Translations under genes and position numbers: made by a program
Part shown: piece by piece, positions 1-8,650 of the stretch
How positions within the stretch are numbered: the first letter of the stretch is position 1
How the letters are laid out: each line of letters opens with the position of its first letter
The notes under the pieces: generated by a model
Told to the model about the DNA's origin: nothing
The model's input: only the letters and a program-made list of their open reading frames with translations
Databases searched by the model: none
Origin: Ferruginibacter sp.
Lineage (GTDB): Bacteria > Bacteroidota > Bacteroidia > Chitinophagales > Chitinophagaceae
NCBI GenBank assembly: GCA_025359625.1
Contig: JANYFT010000437.1
Coordinates: 1-32,349 of the forward strand
Length of the DNA stretch: 32,349 nt
Direction: 5' to 3'

Positions 1-1
1 T

Positions 2-430
2 CTCAGTTGGACAATGACCGATGAAGATCTAAGCAGTCTCTTCACTCAATTTGGTACCGTTACAAGTGCTAAAATTTTAAAAGACAAAATGAACGGCCGC
101 AGCAAAGGTTTTGGTTTTGTTGAAATGGACGATGCAGAAGCAGCAAAGACTGCTATTGCCAGTTTAAACGAAAGCGAAATACAAGGCCGCAAATTAATCG
201 TTAACGAATCTCAGCCTCGTACAGAAGGTGAAGGTGGCGGCGGATTTAAAAAACGCAGCTTCGGCGGTGGTAGTGGCGGCGGTGGCGGCTACAAGAAAAG
301 TGGTGGCAGCGGCGGTTACGGCGGAAGCGGTGGCGGTGGAAGAAGTGGTGGCAGCGGCGGTTACGGCGGAAGCGGTGGCGGTGGCAACAGAAGCGGCGGC
401 AGCGGCGGCGGTTACAACAGAGATTATTGA
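2..430 (+). CDS. RRM-domain RNA-binding protein with Gly-rich tail, 5' partial
   Basis: The reading frame is open to the window edge: the codons before the first ATG at position 14 read LSWT, which fits the end of the first RRM strand (RNP2). The true start is therefore outside the window and the ATG at 14 is internal. The RNP1 octamer is clear (KGFGFVEM, encoded near 107-130), followed by the second half of one RRM. The last 60 or so residues are an RGG/GY-like low-complexity tail (repeats of SGGYGGSGGGG). Proteins of this shape are common in Bacteroidota and cyanobacteria and bind single-stranded RNA, often as cold-shock-like RNA chaperones. That role is inferred from the family. A strong terminator follows at 458-486. 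Confidence 0.9.
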   Translation, partial: LSWTMTDEDLSSLFTQFGTVTSAKILKDKMNGRSKGFGFVEMDDAEAAKTAIASLNESEIQGRKLIVNESQPRTEGEGGGGFKKRSFGGGSGGGGGYKKSGGSGGYGGSGGGGRSGGSGGYGGSGGGGNRSGGSGGGYNRDY

Positions 431-457
431 TCAATTTAACCCCCGATAAAAAATTAC

Positions 458-486
458 ATCCTTCACTTTGTGTGAGGGATTTTTTA
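458..486 (+). terminator. Intrinsic terminator of the RRM gene
   Basis: Arms ATCCTTCAC (458-466) and GTGAGGGAT (472-480) form a 9-bp stem with one T-G wobble and a 5-nt loop. A T-run starts at 481. It lies 28 nt after the RRM stop codon and before the next gene on the same strand. Confidence 0.8.
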
Positions 487-511
487 TGTACGCTTATGGC
501 TACTTATTACA

Positions 512-1054
512 ATGAAAACAAACGATCAAATAATAGCACAAACAAAAAAGTGGATCACAAAAGTGGTGATTGGCTGTAACTTTTGCCCGTTTGCCGCAAA
601 AGAAATAAAACAGCAAACAGTATATTATCATGTAGAAAACAGCACAGATAAAGCAACATGTTTACAGGCATTTTTACAGGAATGTACCCGGTTAAATGAA
701 GACGAGGATATAGTTACCACTTTGCTGATTTTGCCAGAGGGCTTTATCCAATTTGATGATTTTTTGGATTTGCTGGCTGATGCAGAAGACTTATTGATTG
801 ACAATAATTACGAAGGCATTTACCAGGTGGCAAGTTTTCACCCACAATATATTTTTGGTGGCGCACCTGTTAATGATGCGGCTAATTATACTAACAGGAG
901 TGTATACCCCATGTTACATTTATTAAGAGAAGCGCAAATAGACCAGGCACTGGAACGTTATGCTGACCCTGAAAAAATCCCCGATAACAATATTAATTTT
1001 GCCCGTGAAAAAGGTGTGGAGTATATGAAGATGCTGAGGGATGCCTGTTTATAG
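512..1054 (+). CDS. DUF1415 family protein
   Basis: This 180-residue protein matches the DUF1415 family in length and layout. The N-terminus has the conserved TKKWITKVVIGCNFCPFA stretch with a Cys-x2-Cys pair (residues 22-25), and the middle has the conserved SFHPQYIFGG motif. The biochemical function of DUF1415 is not known to me. No signal peptide or membrane segment is seen, so it is probably cytoplasmic. It is separated from the RRM gene by a terminator and converges with the oxygenase gene, whose stop is only 10 nt away. It is probably transcribed alone. Confidence 0.85.
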   Translation: MKTNDQIIAQTKKWITKVVIGCNFCPFAAKEIKQQTVYYHVENSTDKATCLQAFLQECTRLNEDEDIVTTLLILPEGFIQFDDFLDLLADAEDLLIDNNYEGIYQVASFHPQYIFGGAPVNDAANYTNRSVYPMLHLLREAQIDQALERYADPEKIPDNNINFAREKGVEYMKMLRDACL

Positions 1055-1063
1055 GATATAACA

Positions 1064-1657
1064 TCATACCCGCTTTAACCACCCTGTAATACTCATCCGG
1101 GGCCGGTGTGCCAATAATACTTCATGTTCCATTTCATCGCTTTTAAAAAACACTGCTTTTTGTGCATTGGGCAAAATGGTTTGTGCCGTATCATTTTGAT
1201 AGATCACCAATTGCCCGCCATGGGCTGCTACCCAATCGTCATTTAAATAACAGATCAATGAATACTTTCGGTTGTTATCGGTTTTAAACTGGTCCTTGTG
1301 TTTCTTGTATGCACGCCCCTCTTCATACACTGCATAATGAAATTCGTAATCATTAATACCTGTGTAACAAGTCTTATTTAAATGGTCAATAAAATCTTCT
1401 ACCTTATCCAAAAACTCCTGTTCGTTAACGTTGTTATTTTTTTTATCAAGCCAGAATATTTTATCACCACGCATTTGCTGTGTAGCATCAGCAATTGAAT
1501 CATTGCCTATACCTGCATATTTCATCTTTCCTTCCTGTTGTAACTGCTTAATATTTTGTTGCAGGTTATCTGATAAATTTTTGGATAAAAAATTGTCGGC
1601 TATCCCTACATTGTTATCTATAAAACTGTTGATGAGTAAATCAAATTGTTGTGACAT
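1064..1657 (-). CDS. 2OG-Fe(II) oxygenase (prolyl-4-hydroxylase-like)
   Basis: The 197-residue product has the double-stranded beta-helix signature of Fe(II)/2-oxoglutarate dioxygenases. The facial triad reads His120-x-Asp122 (YKKHKDQF) and distal His178 (MEHEV), with Arg187 (RPRMSITGW) placed to bind the 2-oxoglutarate carboxylate. The core also contains RKYSLICYLNDDW and HGGQLVIY, typical of the prolyl 4-hydroxylase-like (P4Hc) branch. There is no signal peptide, so it is likely a cytosolic hydroxylase. The substrate cannot be read from the sequence; bacterial relatives act on EF-Tu prolines or small molecules. The spacer before the phosphatase gene holds a palindrome (1707-1738). Confidence 0.88.
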   Translation of the reverse strand: MSQQFDLLINSFIDNNVGIADNFLSKNLSDNLQQNIKQLQQEGKMKYAGIGNDSIADATQQMRGDKIFWLDKKNNNVNEQEFLDKVEDFIDHLNKTCYTGINDYEFHYAVYEEGRAYKKHKDQFKTDNNRKYSLICYLNDDWVAAHGGQLVIYQNDTAQTILPNAQKAVFFKSDEMEHEVLLAHRPRMSITGWLKRV

Positions 1658-1706
1658 GTATTTTCTATTTGATTTATTGAAACAAGGTGACCTTTCCTTT
1701 ACTACC

Positions 1707-1738
1707 GTCCCCGGTCTGACGTGCCGTCCGACCGGGAC
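1707..1738. repeat. REP-like palindrome
   Basis: GTCCCCGGTC (1707-1716) and GACCGGGAC (1730-1738) pair as a 9-bp GC-rich stem with one bulged C. The loop contains a second small palindrome (GACG-TGC-CGTC). No T-run follows on either strand, so it is not a normal intrinsic terminator. It lies between two minus-strand genes, and its GC content stands out from the surroundings. Confidence 0.55.
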
Positions 1739-1746
1739 TCCATGCG

Positions 1747-3453
1747 TTATTTTGTTACTTCAGTGATCACTTTGCCTACGCAACCGCTGGGCATCTGTAT
1801 CTGCAGCATAGCCGCTACTGTGGCCGAAATATCTGTCATATATGTTTCACGGTTTGTTTTACCGGGTTGTACTTTCCAGCCAAAAAACAATAAAGGAATA
1901 TGTGCATCGTATGGGTTCCATAAACCATGGGTGGTGCCTTTAGTACCGCCGTCAAAATAACCGGGCTTAAAAGTAAACTGAACATCGCCGCTACGTTTGG
2001 GGTTGTAACCATTGGTCATCATTTTCTTTTGTGGTTCTGCAAGGGTGGCCTGCATTATTTTATCGGTCTCAAATACATTAACGATATACGGTTTTTGTTT
2101 TAATAAATCAATTACACTTTTTACAATGGCAGCCTTGTCTTTTCCCTGTTTTTCTATCTCCCCTAAATTTAAATATACCTGGTAATTTTGTATGGACTGG
2201 ACAATATTTTTTATACCAAATTTTGTTTCAATAGTTTGATTGATCTCTTTGGTAAAATCAGCATCACTGAACGTACCGCCGGGTATTTTATGTTCGGCTA
2301 AAAAAGCCGGCACATGGGCAACTCCATGATCGGCAGTTAAAAAAGTGAGGTAATTTCCTTTACCTAATTGCTGATCGAGCCACTGCAAAAAATCAGCAAT
2401 ATCTTTATCAAGCCTCAAATAGGTATCTTCTATTTCAATAGAATTGGGGCCAAAACTATGACCAATATAATCGGTAGAAGAAATGCTGATGGTTAAAAAA
2501 TCGGTCACTGTATTGCTGCCTAATTTTTCATTTTCAATGGCCTGTTTTGCAAAATCAAATGTAAATGTATTGGCAAAAGGAGTGGTTCTGAAAGAGCTGT
2601 ATTTACTGGCTCCTGTTGCTGATAATTTATGCGGAAAGGTTACGGTTGTTTCGCCTAAGATGCTGGTTTCATAAGGCTCGTTATCGGGCGTGCTGAGGTC
2701 GTATTTATCAATTGGTAACAAGGTGTTCCAATCTTTACTCATATACGTGGCCACTACATCTTTTGCGTTAAAATCCTTTACCCATGCCGGTATATCGGGC
2801 ATGTAATACGTACTGCTAATCCATTTGCCACCTTTATCATCATACCAGTAAGCGGCGTTGGCACTATGCCCTGCCGGTAGTATAGATCCCCTGTCTTTTA
2901 AAGCAATACCAATTACTTTGCTTTTAAAATTATTGCTTAACCGAAGTTCATCGGTAATGGTTGTTGCCCACATATTTTGGGGGCTCATTTTGCCGGCATC
3001 ACTGTTATTACCCACTGTAGCAACGGTTGAATCATCGGTACAGTACACGACTTTATTCAGTGATCTATCATACCAGTTGTTACCTACAATGCCATGTATG
3101 GCGGGTACACTTCCTGTGTAGATGCAGGTATGGCCTGGAGCTGTGTACGTAGGTGTGTACGGTATAAAAGTATTTTCGCAAGTAAATCCTTCGCTTAACA
3201 GTCGCTTAAAACCATTAGCACTATAGAGTTGATTGAAGCGGTATAAATAATCCCATCGCATTTGATCAATTACAATACCCACTACCAGTTTTGGTTTTGC
3301 CGCTTGATGTGGGGTAACGGTGGTTACTTCTTTTGCGGGTAACATTTCTTGCTGGATAACTGTTTTTGCAGCAGGCTTTTTTGTGGATTGTGCCATTATT
3401 CCAAAACCTATTGTTAATAATAAAGAGTAAAGAATAAATGATTTTCGAATCAT
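1747..3453 (-). CDS. Secreted alkaline phosphatase family protein (PafA-like)
   Basis: The likely start is the ATG at 3453, giving 568 residues with a signal peptide (IRKSFILYSLLLTIGFGIMAQ). An upstream in-frame ATG at 3540 would lie upstream of the -7 element at 3467-3474, so it is disfavoured. The alkaline phosphatase/phosphodiesterase fold is shown by VVGIVIDQMRWDYL (metal Asp63), the nucleophile motif TAPGHT (Thr104) and TADHG (Asp375, His376). SVPAIHGIVGNNWYDR is typical of the PafA/NPP-like monoesterases of Bacteroidota. The enzyme should hydrolyse phosphate monoesters in the periplasm or at the cell surface for phosphate or nucleotide scavenging. The exact substrate class (monoester or diester) is inferred. 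Confidence 0.9.
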   Translation of the reverse strand: MIRKSFILYSLLLTIGFGIMAQSTKKPAAKTVIQQEMLPAKEVTTVTPHQAAKPKLVVGIVIDQMRWDYLYRFNQLYSANGFKRLLSEGFTCENTFIPYTPTYTAPGHTCIYTGSVPAIHGIVGNNWYDRSLNKVVYCTDDSTVATVGNNSDAGKMSPQNMWATTITDELRLSNNFKSKVIGIALKDRGSILPAGHSANAAYWYDDKGGKWISSTYYMPDIPAWVKDFNAKDVVATYMSKDWNTLLPIDKYDLSTPDNEPYETSILGETTVTFPHKLSATGASKYSSFRTTPFANTFTFDFAKQAIENEKLGSNTVTDFLTISISSTDYIGHSFGPNSIEIEDTYLRLDKDIADFLQWLDQQLGKGNYLTFLTADHGVAHVPAFLAEHKIPGGTFSDADFTKEINQTIETKFGIKNIVQSIQNYQVYLNLGEIEKQGKDKAAIVKSVIDLLKQKPYIVNVFETDKIMQATLAEPQKKMMTNGYNPKRSGDVQFTFKPGYFDGGTKGTTHGLWNPYDAHIPLLFFGWKVQPGKTNRETYMTDISATVAAMLQIQMPSGCVGKVITEVTK

Positions 3454-3466
3454 AGATTTTTTTTTA

Positions 3467-3474
3467 CAAATATA
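3467..3474 (-). promoter_or_regulatory. Candidate -7 element of the phosphatase gene
   Basis: On the minus strand this reads TATATTTG, an exact match to the Bacteroidota TAnnTTTG element, 13 nt before the ATG at 3453. No TTG is seen at a good -33 spacing. It supports the shorter start of the phosphatase. Confidence 0.5.
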
Positions 3475-3715
3475 GTTTGTAACCGGTGGAATTTGCCTGT
3501 ATGCCGGTGTTATACCAACGTTATATATTTTTGGTGGCAAAGCCTTAAATTTGCAGCCACACTAAATTGATTAGAATACTTGTAACATTTGATGTGATGG
3601 TATCACGGTTAGAAAGCCAATGATCCACATTGGTAAATTGTACAAGAGTGCGACGCCAATGAAGTTCCATGTAGCTTCTTAGCCCGGACAACAAATTTTA
3701 AACTATAGCTTTATT

Positions 3716-4984
3716 ATGGCAGATGTTTTTGAAAAATTAGTAAAAGATGGTGGCCCGATCGGCCAGCATATGGACAGGGCACATGGCTACTTTGCGTTTC
3801 CAAAATTAGAAGGTGAGCTGGGGCCAAGGATGCAGTTCAGGGGCAAAGAAATGATTGTGTGGAGTTTAAATAATTACCTGGGTTTGGTGAACGACCCTGC
3901 AGTAAGAAAAGTAGATGCAGAAGCTGCTGCGAAATATGGCATGGGCAACCCGATGGGTGCAAGGATGATGAGTGGCAACACGGACATGCATGAAGCGCTG
4001 GAAAAAGTGATTAGCCAGTTTGTGAACCGGGAAGATACCATGCTGCTAAATTTTGGCTACCAGGGTATTATGAGTTGTATAGATGCATTGGTAAACCGCC
4101 GTGATGTGATTGTTTATGATGCAGAAGCACATGCCTGTATTGTAGATGGGGTGCGGCTTCACATGGGGCACAGATATGCTTTTAAACACAATGATATTGA
4201 AGATTGTGAAAAACAATTGCAACGGGCAACTGAATTGGCCACCAAACAAGGTGGTGGTATTTTGGTAATTACAGAAGGGGTGTTTGGCATGGATGGCGAG
4301 CAGGGCATTTTAAAAGAAATTGTGGCTTTAAAAAAACAATATGAGTTTAGGATTTTAATAGATGATGCACATGGTTTTGGGTACATGGGACCAACGGGTG
4401 CCGGTGCAGATGAAGCGCAGGGTTGCCAGGATGGTATTGATCTCTACTTCAGCACTTTTGTAAAAAGCATGGGCAGCATCGGTGCTTTCATTAGCGGATC
4501 AAAAGCTGTGTTGAAATATTTACGCTACAATACCCGCTCGCAGATTTTTGCCAAAAGTTTACCCCTGATGATTGTGGAAGGGATGCTGACAAGAATGGAA
4601 ATGGTGAAAACGATGCCTGAACTTAGAAGCAGGCTTTGGAATAATGTAGCCCTTTTACAAAACGGGTTAAAAGAACGTGGTTTTGATATTGGCGACACTA
4701 ACAGCCCGGTAACACCTGTGTTTATGAAAGGTGACGTGCCTGAGGCCACACAAATGGTGATGGACCTTAGGGAAAATTATCATATTTTTTGTTCTATCGT
4801 TGTATATCCTGTTATTCCAAAAGGAGATATTATTTATCGGCTGATACCTACTGCTGTGCATACGGATGAGGATATTGAAATAACACTTAATGCCTTTGAA
4901 GCGACCAAGAAAAAATTGGATGCTGGTGAGTATAAAGCTGTCGATATTCCAGATATGGCGGAGAAGGTGGCCCTTATCCCGTAA
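3716..4984 (+). CDS. Alpha-oxoamine synthase (SPT / KBL-like), PLP-dependent
   Basis: The 422-residue protein is a fold-type I PLP enzyme of the alpha-oxoamine synthase group, which condenses an amino acid with an acyl-CoA/ACP and releases CO2. Visible residues are the PLP lysine Lys250 (FVKSMGSIGAF), IDDAHGFGYMG (Asp217, His219), ring-stacking His139 (DAEAHACIVDG) and the GNPMGARMMSGNTDMHEALE substrate loop. The family includes serine palmitoyltransferase, 2-amino-3-ketobutyrate CoA ligase, BioF and the cysteate acyltransferase of sulfonolipid synthesis. In Bacteroidota the likeliest roles are long-chain base formation for sphingolipids or sulfonolipids. The substrate cannot be fixed from motifs alone. 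The gene is monocistronic with its own terminator. Confidence 0.85.
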   Translation: MADVFEKLVKDGGPIGQHMDRAHGYFAFPKLEGELGPRMQFRGKEMIVWSLNNYLGLVNDPAVRKVDAEAAAKYGMGNPMGARMMSGNTDMHEALEKVISQFVNREDTMLLNFGYQGIMSCIDALVNRRDVIVYDAEAHACIVDGVRLHMGHRYAFKHNDIEDCEKQLQRATELATKQGGGILVITEGVFGMDGEQGILKEIVALKKQYEFRILIDDAHGFGYMGPTGAGADEAQGCQDGIDLYFSTFVKSMGSIGAFISGSKAVLKYLRYNTRSQIFAKSLPLMIVEGMLTRMEMVKTMPELRSRLWNNVALLQNGLKERGFDIGDTNSPVTPVFMKGDVPEATQMVMDLRENYHIFCSIVVYPVIPKGDIIYRLIPTAVHTDEDIEITLNAFEATKKKLDAGEYKAVDIPDMAEKVALIP

Positions 4985-5055
4985 ATATGAACAAGTAGTT
5001 TTGACACCTGGCTTATAAAAAACCAGCAAATATTTTATAAAAGATTGATAGAAAT

Positions 5056-5081
5056 AGTGCCTGCTTTGAGGCACTTTTTTT
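5056..5081 (+). terminator. Intrinsic terminator after the oxoamine synthase
   Basis: AGTGCCT (5056-5062) and AGGCACT (5069-5075) form a perfect 7-bp stem with a 6-nt loop, followed by a T-run (5074-5081). It lies between the convergent oxoamine synthase and CLC genes. Confidence 0.85.
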
Positions 5082-5105
5082 ATGCCGAACAACTCTCGTT
5101 TCGAG

Positions 5106-6398
5106 TTAACTTTTATCAATGTGAAATTTAGAAACTGCCAGCCCCTGAGATTTATAAATACCAGAATGGCCACTGAAATAATAAGCGGTAAAACAGGCTA
5201 CTGCATAATAGATTATATTTTCTGACCCAAACAATTCGATACCCATTAAAGTACATGCTAATGGGGTGTTGGTTGCTGCGGCAAATACCGCAATAAAACC
5301 CAGGCCTGCCAACAGATCTACCGGGGCACCACTCATGACAGCCAGTACATTTCCCAACGTTGCGCCAATAAAAAATAGCGGCGTTACCTCGCCACCTTTA
5401 AACCCCATGCCTAAAGTGATGGCGGTTAATACAAGTTTCCAGAACCAGCTAAAATAACCGGCACCGCCTGTATGAAATGCAGAAAGGATACTGATACCAT
5501 TAGGATTGGGATTGGTAACACCCAGCCCCAAATAATCAAACGTACCGAGCAGATAACTAATGCTTACAATTAATACAGCTCCTGTAACAGGTATCAGCCA
5601 TTTTATTTTAATCAGTTGGTTAGCTTTATTTTTTATAAAATCAGAAAGTTGTGCAAAGAAAAAACCGGCAAAGCCAAACAGTACTCCGGCAACAATCACC
5701 TTCAACAATAAAATAAGGTCGAAAGAAATGTGTGGAAAAAAGGAGTCACTGCTACCGGTGTATGCAATGGTGTATTGCGTATGTTTTATACTGCAGGATA
5801 CACAGGTTATATGTGCAATGATTCCGCTAATTAAACAGGGAATAAGGGCATCGTATTTCATGCGGCCTATGTATAACACTTCCAATGCAAAAATAGTTCC
5901 CGCTACCGGTGTACCAAATACCGCCGCAAAGCCTGCCGACATGCCACACATCAATAAAATTTGTTTGTCCTGTTGCGGTAATTTAAACCAACGTGCAAAC
6001 TGCGAAGCCATGCTGCCACCCATTTGTACAGCCGTACCTTCCCTGCCTGCCGAGCCTCCAAATAAATGTGTCAACACAGTGGTGAATAAAATGAGTGGTG
6101 TCATTTGCGCCGGAACGCCGCCACCTGGCTGGTGTATCTCATCAATAATTAAGTTATTACCTGCCTGGCTATTTTTACCAAATGTGTTGTACAGCCAAGC
6201 AATTAAAATACCCGCCACCGGCAATAAAAAGACAAGCCACAGGTGTTGCCAGCGCATTGCTGTAGCATTATCCAGCAACCATAAAAAAAAAGCTACCAGC
6301 AAACCAATTGAAATGGAAACCGGAAAAATAATTACTGTCCACCGAAGTAATTGTTTAGCGATATTAATTTGCTGCTGAAAATTTTTTGCGTTGTTCAT
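5106..6398 (-). CDS. CLC-F type fluoride/proton antiporter
   Basis: This 430-residue multispanning membrane protein is of the CLC family. Its filter motifs match the fluoride-specific CLC-F branch rather than chloride CLCs: GNNLI (80-84) replaces the Cl--coordinating GSGIP, and GREGT (118-122, gating Glu120) replaces GREGP. It also has GGEVTPLF (335-342) with the Glu-x-Thr pair (Glu337, Thr339) reported as important in CLC-F antiporters. It should export F- in exchange for H+ across the inner membrane and so protect the cell from fluoride. The fluoride riboswitch just upstream (6438-6495) independently supports the substrate. The ATG at 6398 directly follows the riboswitch expression-platform hairpin. 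Confidence 0.93.
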   Translation of the reverse strand: MNNAKNFQQQINIAKQLLRWTVIIFPVSISIGLLVAFFLWLLDNATAMRWQHLWLVFLLPVAGILIAWLYNTFGKNSQAGNNLIIDEIHQPGGGVPAQMTPLILFTTVLTHLFGGSAGREGTAVQMGGSMASQFARWFKLPQQDKQILLMCGMSAGFAAVFGTPVAGTIFALEVLYIGRMKYDALIPCLISGIIAHITCVSCSIKHTQYTIAYTGSSDSFFPHISFDLILLLKVIVAGVLFGFAGFFFAQLSDFIKNKANQLIKIKWLIPVTGAVLIVSISYLLGTFDYLGLGVTNPNPNGISILSAFHTGGAGYFSWFWKLVLTAITLGMGFKGGEVTPLFFIGATLGNVLAVMSGAPVDLLAGLGFIAVFAAATNTPLACTLMGIELFGSENIIYYAVACFTAYYFSGHSGIYKSQGLAVSKFHIDKS

Positions 6399-6442
6399 CC
6401 TACAAATAGTTTACCCGTAAAAAAATATTTACCATTTGTAGG
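6399..6442 (-). promoter_or_regulatory. Riboswitch expression platform: start-site-sequestering hairpin
   Basis: On the minus strand CCTACAAAT (6434-6442) and ATTTGTAGG (6399-6407) are perfect 9-bp complements. The 5' arm reuses the conserved CCTAC 3' end of the fluoride aptamer, and the 3' arm touches the ATG of the antiporter at 6398. The arms are exclusive: when the aptamer folds with fluoride, CCTAC is held in the aptamer and the start region is freed. This fits translational ON control. The structure is seen; the switching is inferred. Confidence 0.7.
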
Positions 6443-6495
6443 CGCCATTAGTCCCGATAGCTATCAGGGCGGTTGAGTAGGAAGACACCATTTCC
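6438..6495 (-). ncRNA. Fluoride riboswitch (crcB motif) aptamer
   Basis: The minus strand from 6495 to 6438 follows the crcB consensus. Stem P1 is GGAA/TTCC enclosing ATGGTGTC. A linker ends in CAACCGCC, then comes the P3 hairpin CCC(T)GATAG/CTATCGGG, then the conserved CTAATG and a terminal CCTAC. The defining pseudoknot is present: loop GGTGTC pairs with GGCGCC in the 3' segment (four Watson-Crick and two G-U pairs). It closely resembles the fluoride aptamers I recall from Pseudomonas syringae and Thermotoga petrophila. It sits 39 nt upstream of a CLC-F antiporter gene on the same strand, the expected target. Confidence 0.87.
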
Positions 6496-6731
6496 TTTGG
6501 TACTCAAAATTAAGGGTTGATTGTAAAATGACGATAATTATTTTAAAATATAAATCCTTTGAATTAAAAAACAAATAATTGTAAGAAGGTAGCGGGATAC
6601 GATGTATAAAGATTTCTTTCATCTCTTTTTTAGAGCGGTTTTGAAAATCACCTGTAATTTTGTAGAGTAAGAAAATAAAATAATTTATTAGTGGTTAAAA
6701 ATATAAGGCCTGATAAATAAATTATCCTATT
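6496..6731. other. AT-rich intergenic region
   Basis: This is the upstream region of the divergent antiporter and thioredoxin-like genes. It must contain both promoters. Apart from a near match TATTTTG at 6729-6735 on the plus strand, I see no clear element or RNA gene. Confidence 0.4.
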
Positions 6732-6797
6732 TTGCGGAAAAGGCAATTAACGGATTATTACAACATATTTCTCTTAGCTTTATTAAAATTAATACCA

Positions 6798-7289
6798 TTG
6801 AATAAAATCATTTTATATATCCTTTTTTGTTTATCCGGACACCTTGTTACAGGGCAAACTAATAACTCATTGATGACGGCGAAGCAACCAGAGCTTCCGC
6901 CCTTTAGTATTATTAAAGCACCCGATAGCAGCCGATTTGAAAAGGCCAATCTTCAAAAAAATAAGGCTGTTATGATAATGATATTCAGTCCGGATTGTGA
7001 ACATTGCCAGGTGAGGATAAAAGAAATTATGGCCAATAATAAGTTGTTTAAGAACGTCCAGATTTTGATGATATCTAACCTCGGTTATAATTATGTCAGC
7101 CGGTTTTATAAAGAGTTTAAAATTGCCAGATATCCCAACATAATAATGGGCATGGACTATCGCTATATAATAGGCAATTTCTTTGTCATCCCTTCTGTGC
7201 CGGCTATTTTTTTGTATAACAAATACGGAAAATTTGTAAAAGCATTTGACAGGGATGTGCCGGTAAAAAAAATTGCTGCGGCATTATAA
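6798..7289 (+). CDS. Secreted thioredoxin-like (TlpA/redoxin) protein
   Basis: The protein has a thioredoxin fold with an active-site-like CEHC motif (Cys67-Cys70 from the 6798 start) in the context MIFSPDCEHCQVRI, and a cis-Pro context IPSVPAIFLY near residue 135. No ATG is available before the hydrophobic leader. I chose the TTG at 6798 because it gives a standard signal peptide (NKIILYILFCLSGHLVTGQ) and 163 residues. A TTG at 6732 in the same frame would add 22 residues, but it overlaps a TAnnTTTG-like promoter sequence. It is probably a periplasmic or membrane-tethered thiol-disulfide protein. Its partner is not evident from the neighbours. Confidence 0.75.
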   Translation: MNKIILYILFCLSGHLVTGQTNNSLMTAKQPELPPFSIIKAPDSSRFEKANLQKNKAVMIMIFSPDCEHCQVRIKEIMANNKLFKNVQILMISNLGYNYVSRFYKEFKIARYPNIIMGMDYRYIIGNFFVIPSVPAIFLYNKYGKFVKAFDRDVPVKKIAAAL

Positions 7290-7452
7290 AAAGCCTGCGT
7301 ATAAAAGTTCAAGTTAAAAGCCATTGATAAAGAACTAACTCCATAAAAGAAATCTCTTCAAAATAAATAAGCAACTTTAAAGTTTTACTTTAGTTGGTAC
7401 GTCATAGCATAAAAACTTTTTTCTATTGCATTAACTGAAAATAATTAACCTT

Positions 7453-8547
7453 ATGCTCCTATTCGCAGCAATTGTATTTGTACTTATTGGTACTGTGTAT
7501 ATTTTTTTACAACAACCAAAATTCGGAAAAAAATCTACTGGCGAACGCCTTGAAAAAATTAAACAATCACCCAATTATAAAAACGGGCAATTTCAAAACT
7601 TAAGTCATACCCCTGACCTGGCAGATGGTGTTGGCTATTTTACGGTGATGAAAGAATTCTTTTTTGGCAAAAGCAAAAGGAGCAAACCAGCTACTACCCT
7701 GCCTTCGCAAAAAAACAATTTATTAAACCTTGCACCCAACCAAAATGTATTTACCTGGTTTGGCCACTCCTCTTATTTTATGCAGGTAGATGGAAAATCA
7801 ATTTTGATTGATCCGGTTTTAAGTGGCAGTGCCTCCCCCCTTCGGTTTACTACCACCAGTTATAAGGGAAGTGATGTGTATACAGCAGATGATTTTCCTG
7901 CTATTGATTACCTGTTCATCACACACGACCATTGGGACCACATGGATTATACAACCTTATTAAAATTAAAGCCGAAGATTAAAACAATCATTACTGGATT
8001 AGGCACCGGAGCCCACCTGGAACATTGGGGATTTGATCTGAATAAGATCATAGAAAAGGATTGGAACGAAACCATACAATTAGACAATGGCTTTACAGTG
8101 ATCACCACACCGGGCAGGCATTTTTCTGGCCGTGGACTAAAAAGAAACCTGGCTTTGTGGATGTCATTTGTATTAATTACTCCTTCCATGAAGATATTTA
8201 TTGGTGGTGATTCCGGTTACGATACCCATTTTAAAACCATCGGCAATACCTACGGGCCTTTTGATCTGGCAATACTAGAATGCGGCCAATACAACCCTTA
8301 CTGGAAATACATCCACATGATGCCGGAAGAAGTAGTGCAGGCAGGCATTGACCTGCAAACAAAAAAATTGCTTCCCGTACATTGGGCTAAATTCTCTTTA
8401 TCCCTGCACGCCTGGGATGAGCCTGTGACAAGGGTTACAGCAGAAGCTACCAAAAAAAATATGGAGATCATTACACCTATGATTGGCGAAGCGGTTGACT
8501 TGCAAAACCCTGTATCTTCAACTGGCTGGTGGCAGAATATTGAATGA
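7453..8547 (+). CDS. MBL-fold metallo-hydrolase (NAPE-PLD-like), membrane-anchored
   Basis: The 364-residue protein has an N-terminal hydrophobic anchor (residues 2-19) and a metallo-beta-lactamase fold. The metal motif is THDHWDH (His158, His160, Asp162, His163), followed by GRHFSGRG (His223), GGDSGYD (Asp253) and LPVHWAKF (His310). The GRHFSGRG block and the Trp-Phe-Gly-His-Ser start of the domain resemble the N-acyl-phosphatidylethanolamine phospholipase D-like branch (UlaG/RomA-like). It probably hydrolyses a phosphodiester or lactone at the cell envelope; the substrate is unknown. No operon partner is seen, as the next 600 bp are non-coding repeats. Confidence 0.87.
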   Translation: MLLFAAIVFVLIGTVYIFLQQPKFGKKSTGERLEKIKQSPNYKNGQFQNLSHTPDLADGVGYFTVMKEFFFGKSKRSKPATTLPSQKNNLLNLAPNQNVFTWFGHSSYFMQVDGKSILIDPVLSGSASPLRFTTTSYKGSDVYTADDFPAIDYLFITHDHWDHMDYTTLLKLKPKIKTIITGLGTGAHLEHWGFDLNKIIEKDWNETIQLDNGFTVITTPGRHFSGRGLKRNLALWMSFVLITPSMKIFIGGDSGYDTHFKTIGNTYGPFDLAILECGQYNPYWKYIHMMPEEVVQAGIDLQTKKLLPVHWAKFSLSLHAWDEPVTRVTAEATKKNMEIITPMIGEAVDLQNPVSSTGWWQNIE

Positions 8548-8650
8548 GCTTTAATCTCAAAATGCCGGTAATAAATCTGACGATAAGTGCTCATCCAGGA
8601 AAGTATTTAACTGGTTATAAAAATATGTTTGAAGATCAGACCTATATTTT

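Noticed and set aside
228-449. Alternative frames across the glycine-rich tail of the RRM gene
   Set aside because: GC-rich repetitive codons keep several frames open; the RRM frame is the real one.
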